Source: Sebastes aleutianus | Lineage: Eukaryota > Chordata > Actinopteri > Perciformes > Sebastidae | Direction of reading: 5' to 3' | DNA length: 64,000 nt | Assembly (NCBI GenBank): GCA_916700875.1 | Contig: CAKAKS010000062.1 | Span: 1,125,009 to 1,189,008, forward strand | Shown here: piece after piece, positions 36,601-48,600 of the stretch | Layout of the letters: each line of letters begins with the position of its first letter | Position numbering within the stretch: position 1 is the first letter of the stretch | The notes under the pieces: model-generated | Told to the model about the DNA's origin: nothing | What the model saw: only the letters and a program-made list of their open reading frames with translations | The model's database searches: none | Position numbers and translations under genes: made by a program

Positions 36601-39600
36601 TCATATGGAGTGGTATAAATCTTTCCATCTAACTCTTGGCAGGAAAATGTCTGTTGCATATGATAACGTGATAAACATATAAAGATCTTACTACACTAGC
36701 CTGTCATACTTTGTTGAATGGCCTTTCTCAGAATGTTAGCTAAAGTCTAATGACAAAGTAAAACACAAAAGGGATATTTGTACAAACAAGTCGATATAGC
36801 TTTTGAGAGTTATCAGTGTTATATCTACACTATGTGGCTTTGACACTCTCAGACATCACGCTCACACAACCCAGGAGTTAAACTCAATAGATGTTAGCGC
36901 TAACGCCATAAGAACTGAGCAAAATATATCCATCTCCGCCACTCTTCTCATTGACAACTCACACAACAAATACTGGGATAAAATAGTTAAATGCACTCAG
37001 TTTGTGGTCTGATTAAAGGGTCAGTTTAGCCAAAACACAACTAGATGCATATATTAACACTTTCACCTTGTAGGCAGGCAGATAGTTTCGGTTTTATTTG
37101 CAGAGGTTTTGAAATATCCGTCAATGAGACTTGTGCCTCCACCCAATCACAACAGAGGTGTGGTCAGCGTTTGTGTAAAACCTTACACTGGAAAAAGTAG
37201 ACGGTAACGTGTCATTTGAGAAACAATGTCCAAGCCACTCAGGATAATCCGCAGACCTCACTAGCACAGATTTTACAGGTCTTTTTATGGTTTGAAAATA
37301 GTCCCCAATGAAAATTATTTTCAGAAACTGGGACATTGGGATTGTCTACAAACAACTGGGACATTGGGACTCTGTCTAGAAACAACTGGGACATTGTTTC
37401 TAGGTAGAGAGCTTTTCAAATGTCACCACAAATGATATTTCACTCGCTTTCATTGTACTTGGGTAGGGGTAGAAGTTTCAGCGGTTTCAACTCTGCAAAT
37501 GAAACCAAAACTATCTGCATGTCCACTAGTAGTAACAGAGAAAATCTAGTTTTGGGTAAACTGGTCCTTTGAGTCCCTGTTGCATGTGAGACGGGATGCT
37601 ATAACCTGGCATTGGCATAGTGACGGTCCTTCTACCTCAAACAGGCCTGTTCTGCTCGGTGGTAGTGGGGGTACAATGTTATGAGTAGAAGTTGTGAATG
37701 GAGGAGGGTGGAGAAAGAGAGTGGGGGATGATGAGGGGGGACAGGTGGTGGAGAGAAGGGTCAACACAGTATAAAGGCAAAGGGACATGGAGGAGGAAGG
37801 AGGTGAGCTGTGGCTTCTGGTCCATTTCAAGTCAGGTAGTGTGAAATGAACACCTGAAAATATTTGTATTAAAAGCCCTGAAAACACATTTTCTCAATCA
37901 GCTTGTTCCTACAAGCGGTGATAATTAATAGCTGAAGAGGTTTTTCTTCTGAACTTTAGCTGTTGTCTATTCAATCCTGAATATTTGAAGGAAATAGTTC
38001 AAGTTTTTGAACAATTATTTGCTTTATTGCCGAGAGTTAGATGAGAAGATTGATACCACTCTCATGTCTGTGCCGTAAATATGAAGCTACCGCCAGCAGC
38101 TGCTTAGCTTAGCTTAGCACAAAGACTGAAAATAAGGGGAAACAGCTAGCCTGGCTCTGTGCAAAGCTAACTAAATCTGCCTACCAGCATCCCTAGTAAA
38201 GCTCACCAATGAACATGTTATATCATGTTTGTTTGTACAAAAAACAAAGACTCAAGAAATAATTTACCATCCCAAAACCACAATGTATCATTTTACGATT
38301 GAACAAGCAAGATATAATGTTTATTAGTGAGCTTTAGAGAGTGCTGGTGGACAGATTTTATCCCCATTAAGTAGAGCCAGGTTAGCTGTTTGCCCCTATT
38401 TCCAGTCTTTATGCTAAGCTAAGCTAACCGGCTGCTGCCTGTGGCTTCATATTTACTTTACAGATATGAGAGTGGTATCGATCTACACATCTAATGCTGT
38501 GTTCAGACCAAGAACGAGGCGCCTCGCTTTACTCACATGAATCGGACCGCTGGTATCATGTGTTCATTCGCACTAAACGCGCCAGAGAGGAGAAGAAGCT
38601 TGACTCCGTAGATACCAACAACTTTTTTTCCACGCCATTTCCACCATCAACTATGGTAGAAATAACCACAGTTGCTGCTTTGTACATGTTGTGGAAGTCC
38701 CAGATGTGTCAGAAAACCAAACACCATCGTGTCTGGGTTCATAACGTCACCCCGCGGCGAGCTGTATTCACATACAGTGCCATTGCATTGACTGTATCTC
38801 ACAAATCACATGTCGCTACTGCGGTATGAACCCAAAATAAACAGATTGTGCTGTGATTTAATTGCAATAAACAGATCAAAAGGATAATGAAATAACTACA
38901 TAATAATGCAGGTTTGTAAAATGCATGAAGTCATGCTTTGTCTGTCCGCAAGACGACAAGCAAACAACTTTTAAAATGCTTGTTTTCTGAATGGAGTTTG
39001 GATGGATTATTGTCAGGATAGTAGCTGCTCCATCAACACTCAACATGACGTCATGTAGGCATAAATATGGCAGCAACGTTGTTATTTATACCATAGACAG
39101 TCTGTGGTTTATACACATACATTTATACACAGAGTTTGGTCCCGTCTCTGGACAGATATGATGTACCATCGTAGCTCTGGGTACCCACAGACAGATACAA
39201 TATTTTTTTCCTCTACTTCTGATTCAACGTCAGGACATCATTGACGCCAGGGGGAGAATCTCAACTCTGATGGGCTTTTGCGACACAGCTTCACGGGAAT
39301 TTCTCGCTCGAGTTGAAATATTTCAACTGTTGCAAATACGCAAATTTCGCCTGTTCGCGTTGCGTCATTCGCACCATTCAGCCGGTGCAAATTCACGTCT
39401 ATTCGCCTCTTTGCATTGACTTTGTATGTAATCATGCAGCGCGGAAAGTTATCTTCGCTCTTGGTCTCAACACACCAGAACTCTCAACAAGCTAATAAGG
39501 AGATTTCCCAAAATGTCAAATTATTCCTTTAATGTTGAAGAGAAATAAATAAGTTTTTTGGGGCTTTAAAATTCAATGTATCATCAAAACATTATTTTCT

Positions 39601-42600
39601 TTTTATGTATAACTTAAAAATCTGTAAAAATAGTTGTGTCTGAATTGATGTGGACCTCAGCCCAGCTCCAGGAAAGGCGTCTGAATTGCATGCAGAATGT
39701 GATGGGGAGGGGTCGCAGCGGGACTACCTGCATCCACATCATTAGGCCAACCGCTGGACTGGGAGCTGCTGCCAGCCGCTGGGGAGCGGCCCGAGTAGAA
39801 GACATCGTCCACCGGGCTCTCCATCTCGCTGTCGTCAATGGACTTGCGCTTGTTGGAGCTGAAAGAGAAATAAGAAAGGAGGGGGAGGGGGGGGGGGGGG
39901 GGTTTAATTCTTGAAGAAGGGGGAGAGGAAGGAGTCAGTGGGATGTCTTTTTATTTTGAGATTGTTTTTTGGCATTTTCCTTCCTGTTAGCCTGGTTTCT
40001 AACTGAGACTAACAGGCACTACTAATAGGTATTTGGGGCTCTAATGAATGCATATCATTTGTGGGACATTTGAGGACAATACATGGGCGCTCATTTTCCC
40101 TGTAGTCAGACATGTGTCTGCATGAAATCAAGTTATAAGAATTCATAATGTCAAGGCTTCCCTTCAGTGTTTTGTTTTCATATTATGCTTTAGCCGAAGG
40201 GGACAAAGCAACACAACTGCAGACAGCGAAACAGACATGAGGCCAGAATTGACTCAACATGCTGTATCCGTACTGGCCCGGAGCAGCCTCGCACTACGAG
40301 CTGAGCACAGAAAGTGTTCACGGTGATGCTGGAACTCATTTGTGTGTGCGTTTGCAGATTCTTATAGACTCGTACATCTGTGACCAATAAAATTAAAGGG
40401 GGGTTTTGAACGTACAGCATTTCACTGCCGATCCAAAATGTTTAAATATGTGTGCGCTCGTGTGACAGCGTGCGTGTGTGTGTGTGGCTTTGGTGTGAGT
40501 GTGATGCAGCGGTCTGTGTTACATTAGTATCAAGGGAGATATTCTGTAATGAGTGCAACTACCTCCGTGGGAGACTTGCATAAAGCTCCATTTCAGTCCT
40601 GCAGCGTGAGATGAGCGAGAGAGGAGGACGACAGAGGGAGCCAGGGAAATGACGGAGACAAAAGACACAAACGCAAACGGAGTGATGGACAGATCGGTGG
40701 GGGAAAATGAGAGGGGGTGAGAAGGATTAGCAGTGAAGGAGGAAAAAAGGGGAGAGAAAGAAAAGCAATCAGAAAGCAGAGCAAGCTAAGCATAAAGACT
40801 ACAGCAGCGTTAACAGGTTATAGACCCCTTCTCTGTCAGGAAACATGAGGACAGATTTAGATTTAGATTTAGTGGAGGCAGAATAATAATCTGAACACGT
40901 TAGCTAACGCTGGCTAGCAAGTATTGTTGGCTTGTTTTTTTTAATAATGTCTGAAGATAATCCTAGTTTCTCTCAACATGTGCTGTCTCTCTCTCCAGGA
41001 TCACCAGTGGTAGTTGAGAAAGTTAACATGAACCAACGGGACCAGATTAGACCCCTACGCGGTCTAGACTACTGCAGGAGGAGGAGACGGCTGGATAACG
41101 CTAGCTAGATAGCTAGCTTTTCTGTCTCTAGAACTGGCTAGTTAGCCAGCTAGCTGGTCCAGAGACTGACCAGCTAGCTGGCTAACGCCTGCTCTCCTCC
41201 CGGTGAAGTCGTCTCCTAGCGGTGAGGAGTGAGACAGAGGGACCGTGACCCAGCGCTGTCCTCTGTTGGCCTCATTTCCTATAGCATGGTGGAATTACTA
41301 AGCTAAGCTAGCTAACTAGCCAGTCGCTAAATGAGTAACAACTTAATGCTTCATCCTCACACTGTGGTCACAGCGTAGGAAAGCACAGTGCTATCACCAG
41401 AGGAGGACAACTTTGTTCATCTCATTTTCTGTGTTTCATGACAGCATGGTGGAATTAGCAAGCTAAGCTAGCTAAGTAGCCTTGCGTCCGACCAGCGGGC
41501 TGGTGGCCAACGGCAGCGCTGTAAAGATAAACTGAGGGCGTATAAATCTCTGGATGTCTATAGTTAACTATCCTTCAGTAAAGTCAGTCAGAAAGAGAGT
41601 CGGACAATATCGGAGAAGCGTTTCAGAGACGCAGAGAAAGGGTTGCTAATAGTTTAGCCTTCTGCTAACAGCAGCCAACGCTTCACAGCTGCTGTTAGCA
41701 GAAGGCTAAATATTAGCAACATTTACTCTCCATCTCTGAAACGTTCCTCTGATATTGTAGCTCGCTAGAGCCTCCAATCACAGTTAGTCATCTGTAATGT
41801 CTGTGATATCTGGACATTTTAGATGTGGAACTTTAGCCCACTGCTAGTGTTAGCCTCCAGTCTTTCCTTTGTTTACGCCGACACAAAAAGGGTCTATAGA
41901 ATTAAGAAATGAAGAATATTAGTACAGGAAAAAAGTACATTTAGAGCATGTTTGTATGCATTTGTACCTGGTGGAGGGGGTGGAGGTGATGGAGCGCCGT
42001 CCCAGGGTCACCTGGTTGATGTTGTAGTAGCCGGGGCTGTCCAGGTCAGCCAGGGAGAAGTTGGGGCCGGTCGCTGTTGCCACTGGGGCTGAGGAATGCA
42101 CACACATACATCATTCAGAAAATATCAGAGAAAGTGCAACTACATGCTCTAAATGACTTTAATATCTCAAATGGTGAGGCTGGTGTTATTCTATTATCTA
42201 CTATTTTTAGCGCCATGGCTTTAGGAATGGCAATGACGGTCTGTCTGTCACCACTTGTTTCATACCAGTGGGCAACCTCCAGGTCTGAAAAGTGAAGCCA
42301 ATGCTGTAGTGCCTTAAACTTGCATTCTTTCTAATAGCCAGCAGGGGGCGACTCCTCTGGTTGTATAGAAGTCTCTGAGAAAATGAGCCTACTTCTGTCT
42401 TGATTTATTACCTCAGTAAACATTGTAAACATGAGTTTATGGTCTCAATCTCTAGTTCTAAGTCTTCTTCATGATGTTCATTTAGTAAATGATGGTCCCA
42501 TTTAGAGTCAGATAGACCATAAAGCAGGGGATGCTTTAGGGCGGGGCTACCTTGTGATTGACAGGTCGCTACCACGGCATTGTACGGTCTTGGAGTTGTC

Positions 42601-45600
42601 CGTGTTTTCGTCTTGGAACTTTAACCCTTTCACAGTGTTTGGAAACAGGCGTCCCAAAGTATTTTGAGCTCGACCCATAGGGGGCGCCATAAATACCAGA
42701 GACATGTACCTCAAAACCTGGTGGACAGAATTTCACCAAATTTGTTGCACATGCTCTGGGGGCAAGTATTAACCAAGATCTGAAGTGTCAAATTGATTGG
42801 TAAATGTGGGCATGGCCTATTTAGCATTATATGCTATATTATGCCTTTGCTCAATTTGCTGATGTCCTAATGCTTCACATAAAATATGATCCCAACTGGT
42901 CTGATGGTGGCGCTATAATTGACAGCCAAAAAAGTGAACATTTTAAAGGCCTTGCCACTCACACCGTAAGCCCGATCGACTTGAAATTTGACACACATGT
43001 GCAGCTCAATATATTCTACAAAAAAGCTTCTTGGGCCACTAATGTCCACCTGAAAGATTTTCTGCCATTTTGATTTTGTTGAAAAACACATTTTTTACAT
43101 CTCGTCCTAAACTGTATGTGCCATTGTTACCACATTTTCTGGAGATCATGATTGAATGAAGATGATCGAAATGTATCAAAGGCTTGTTACTATTTCATTG
43201 CATTTTGATGATATTGACCAATGAACTTAAAAAGGGCGTGGCTCAGCACATCAATAGATCTAGCTCCACAACCGTTGGGCCAATCATTACGAAACTCGCA
43301 GGATATGTCCACAAGAGGACCTGAAACATAACGTAGAAGTTTCATTCAAATCAACCACTAGGGGGCTCTACATGTCAGATTATACATCAGAAATTGTTTG
43401 TCCAATCAATACCAAACTCACAGGATACATTTTATAACAATTTTGAACCATGTGTGTAAAACTATTTAGAAAAGCGCCACCAGTTCCAACCATGTGCATG
43501 GGCCTGGCACAAATTTGGCCATAAATCAATGGGAGTTTGTCCCAAAATCATCATTGCTGACAATAAGAAAAATATAGAGTAACACCAGCCTTATGCTTTA
43601 AACAGTAATTTAGCCCTTAAAAGTGTGTTACTTCACCATTAAGGTGTTATAAGAAAGTGCCTATATGAAGTGTACGAGGAGTGACAGGGAGAGCGCGTCT
43701 ACGTAGAGATTGACAGGGGGAAATTATAGCCGTGACTCACTCTGCGACACGCGGACCAGCTCGGCTACGTTCCACACCCCTGAAGTCACAAAGCAGTCCT
43801 GGAAACTCAAGTGGCCTGGGGAGAACAGAGGGAGAGAGTAGTGTGAAAGAGTGGACTGCAGAGTAGATATGCATGTACCAAATGTGAAGAAAATGACATA
43901 CTCACACAGATTATGATTATATACACACATATGCAGCTGAAAAACATGTATGGAAAAGCTCGACACACTGCTGTTGTCATCCAGTGGGACCATGTGTTTT
44001 CTATAAGATACAACAGGCTGCTTTTTTTTATATACTGTAACCTAAACCTTAAAAAGTTGTGGTTTATTACAACTTAGATGTTAATTTCACATCTTTGGCC
44101 TTCGACTCTATCAGAGCTGTCCAACGTTCAGACAGGTTGTAAACAACTAAACTGGATTAAGATCTAAACCACTTTTTTTTGGAAGTATCCTTTAAACCCT
44201 CTAAAAGCCTTTACACACCGGGGGGACGATGAATAAACGACACGGAAATGCAAAATACTCGCCTGCCAATATTATACAACCAGGGCTTTTATTTTGAAAA
44301 GTAAGAACGGAAGGAGTGGATCTGGTCTGCGCTGCCTTTATCAAGGTGGAAAGGAGTGATTAAGTTTGCCGTCTTGGTTTGGACTACGGAGCCTCCGTGT
44401 TGTTGTTTTATAAATATAGACGCAATTGAACCTGTTCCGCACAATGTGATTGGTTAATGATGTTATTTGCGGTGCAAAAGCTCAGAAAATGTACCTTGTT
44501 ATGGAAAAAAAGTTGCCTTTTCTCTGTAATAGTTGCGTTCTGTGTGAAAGTATTCAAAGGTCTTAACCGTCAGCCCCTAACTTGAGCCTACGCCTAATTT
44601 AAACACTTGTCTTCACGTTATTCTTACTTTAAAGCAGCTATAATCAATATATTTATATTAACAATGGATCATGTGACTACTTGTAGTGGTCGCTCGTAGT
44701 GACAAACCTACAGAGAATCATTTCCCAGTTCCCTCTAACTCCACGGAGCGTTTTAGCATTTTTCAACTTTTTTTTTTTTTTTTTTAATGGCCTGCAACTT
44801 CACTGATTTGGTTCACTCTCAAAGCTTTCATGAGCTTTTGCCCGGCACCAACCTGCAGACGGATAAAGTTTGCAACTAGCTAGCGAACAAAGTGGAGCAT
44901 TTGGCAGCTACAGAGCTAAGTGTTTTTCTCAGGAGTTCATGGAAACCAGAAAAAAAGGTCAAAGGAGAGTGAAAATTAGACTTGTATTTGCCAAGTGGCC
45001 AGAAACACGACTCCAAATGAATGACAATGTCTGTAACTGCTGGATGTTTGCTAACACGTGAGCCATAACAACTTCAAAGATGATATTATGTCCATGTTGT
45101 GTTCACAACCTTGTTTCTGCTACAACCAAGTTGCCAAAAAAAAAAGGCTAAACTCCAAGACCAAGTGCTAACTCCTCAAACTCACCTTCACCTTTAAGGG
45201 ACAGTTCGCCACTAAATCAAAAATACTTCTACGCATAATACATTTTTATAAATCCAGATTGTTTTGGTGTGAGTTGCAGAGGGTTGGAGATGTCTGCCTT
45301 CTCTCCAATATAATGAAACTAAACGGCACTCAGAAAAGCTGTATGTGCATACCGTATCACCGTGCAGGAAGGAAGGAAGCGTCCATCTGTACTCGATTCT
45401 GCTAGCTCACCTAGCACAACTGAGCTAGCTAACGTTACAGCTCAGCCGAGGAGAACGCCATTAATGTTTACATCTCGCACTGTCACGAGCATGACCCCTC
45501 TCATCCATGAGTGGATGAACCCTTCCTTCTGCGCGGTGATACGGTTGGCAGGTGTAGTTTGGTAGAAAGAAAATAGTTCCTACATGAAAGTGCTCACAAC

Positions 45601-48600
45601 AAGTTGTGTGGATTATCTGGAGTAATCAGGTCATGATTCCTGGAAAGAGACATTGCTGTTGAGCCAGATTTTAGCAGGTGTCCCTCCACCTCTTTTTTTG
45701 TTGTGCATTCACAAAAAGCGCCCTGCCGGGAGGTTCTTTAACTGTGTTACTTTTGTGCATACAGGCTTGACATAGCCTCTTAACCTGCTTGTATTATAGC
45801 TACCATATTGACCTTGATTATGAGACAAAATCAATATATTAAATCTGACCAGAATGCACCAGTAACAGTAACATATTGAAAAAGCAAGGTAAGCTGATAT
45901 AAATCATTTAAATGAAATTGTTTGAATAGGCCAAAAGTCCTCACTGCTGCCTGCTGGTAGGCCTATTTCTAACATCTAAAAGAACAGACGGTAGGTTATA
46001 TTTTAATTAGACTACAATCTTAAAACTGGAATTATTCTCCTTCTCAGTTCTTGGTTTACTTGGCCTACTTCTAACCCTCTGAAAATGATGGTGTTACCGA
46101 TTACACCGGACATTTAAAGCTCCAGTAGGCAGTATATTTTTGGCATCATTGGGCAAATAATTCCATAATAACCTTTCAGCATATTGTAATTCAAGTGTTC
46201 TGAGAGATAACTAGACTTCTGCTCCTCCTCATGGCTCTGTTTTCAGGCTTTAAAAAATTAGCCTGTGATGTGAGACTTTGACCAATCACAGGTCATTTCA
46301 GAGAGAGAGCGTTCCTATTGGCTGTGCTCCGGTCATGTGACTGGAACTTGGTGTTCCTTCACCAGATCTCACAATGGCGGCGGCGTCACAAACTTTCTAA
46401 TTTTACAGCTAAACTGTACACTACAAGATGATTCTGAAAACATCTGAGGAGAGAAATAGACATTAACGTAACAGAATATTGATTCATATTTGATCAGCGC
46501 TGCCTAGTTTGACCGTTTGGTCGGAGTTCGCGAGTGATTGACAGCCGGCTCTCATAGACAGCAGCTGGACAGCAGACCTCAGATCAGCTCTTACTGTTTG
46601 TTTTCCTCCGGTCTGTATAATCTTGCAGATGTTGTTAGGAGCACCGGAGGACACAGAGGCAATTGATTTTTTTCAGGTTACCTGTTTCATGTACTACTGT
46701 CACGATATAGTGAATAAATTTTTTTTATAGTTATAAAAATAACTTTTTTTAATCATATTTGCTCCAATCTGCCTACTTCAGCTTTAATAAGAAAAGATGA
46801 CTGTACAGCCGGTATCTCCAACACTCGGCAACTCACACCAAAACAATCTAGATTGATAAATAGCACTACGGGTATGTATTTATGATTTTGGGGTGAACAG
46901 TCCCTTTAACCCTTAGCCTTTCCTAAACTTGATTCTAAGGGCGTTTTCACATTAGGTATGATTGATCTGTAACGTGCCCGAGTACGATTGCCCCCCCTCT
47001 CTGCTCAGCTTTCACATTAGTAAAGTGACGAGTACTCCTACATGTGTATGTGTTTATGTTGAGATCAGCTGTTCTAGTGGCGGAGCATCGTAAAACACTT
47101 CATTCAAACTGGACAGAAACTAAATAAAACTCACAATACTGTTGTCGCTAGTCTGCCCAACAATCACCAACTCTGGTTTGGTCGAAATAAACTCTTATTT
47201 CACCGAGTTTGATGTGAAGATAGGCCGACTCTACACGTTGTCTCCCCCCCACCCCGTCTCTCTCTCTCTCTCTCTCTCTCTCTGCCCGCTGAGTAGCTGA
47301 GCGTCTCTCGTTCTTCACAGACAGACCATTAAATCAGCTAAATAAAATAACGAACATCACTCAACCCCATCGCCTGTTGTCTATATTTTAATGAACCTCT
47401 CGCCGGCCTTCCTGCTGTATCATCCACAGCCGTGCAGCTCAGAGGATGAGATCGGTACACGCTGCACACAGATACAGACATACATATGAAACTGTTTTAT
47501 GTGTATACAGATTTCGGAGGAGACCGGCGGCGTTGAAAACAGCCTGATCTTTCTCAACTACTTGCTAACTGTTAACGTAACAACGGTAAAATAGCGGTCC
47601 ACTTTCGTGTTTCGGTACGGTCGGCTTTCACACCTGATGCGAACCGTACCCGAGTCCACATGATCCGTACTCCAGACCACCTTTTCAAGTGGACTCGAGT
47701 ACGGATCAACGAACCGTGCCCGAGCGTTCACACTGATCAATCCAACTGGACTTTGGGGACAAGTGTACTCGGATCCGGGCCCGGGTCCCTGATGTGAAAG
47801 CACTCTAAGTCTATTCTTAAACATATTTTGAAGACCTAAATTTGTCAGTGAAAAAATTAGCTAGCTAGCTAAAAATCCACAGAAACAATTAGTCAGAATT
47901 ATCCACAAATTCGGCCTCTGTTCCCACAAGGGTAGCAGTACGACAGCACACACACACACACCTCAGTCTCTATGTTGACTTTCAAAATAACGGAGGTGCT
48001 CAGTGTACTATAGGGTTCTTTCGGCCTATTTGTGTTCCTTCATGTGTGCGCGCTGTTCTGAAGTTTTGTTAGCCTCCCCAAGTTCATTCATCCATGCTCC
48101 ATAATGTCCGTATCCATAATAGCCGGGCCTGTGTATGTGCACATCCTAAACTCCGGGGTTGAGTGAACTTCACATCCACACCCTTCCTCCTCCATTTCAT
48201 CCCTCTCTCCATCTGTCCATCACTTCTCTCTTCACCCCCCCTCACCTCTCATTTTCTTTCCCACCTCCCTTCACTTCTTTCCCGCTCTCCATCTCTCTCT
48301 CTCTCTCTCTCCCTCGCTCCATCCCTGCCCGGGGTTAACCACAGCGGGGACGGCGCATGAGGTCAGCGCTCGGCTCGGCAGCGGCCATGTGGTTCCCATC
48401 TTCCAATAACGTCAGTGTGATTTATGAGTGGCCCGCCACAATCCCAGCACAACCCCCACGCTGCAGTACCGTCAGCTCTCCTTACCATAATAAACTTCCA
48501 CCCAACTCTGCCGGGACACACTCGCACACAGAGAGGCCTGTGTGCAGGGGCAGTGTGCGCATACAGTACATGTTTTAGCGTCTGTATAGGCGCGGTTGCA

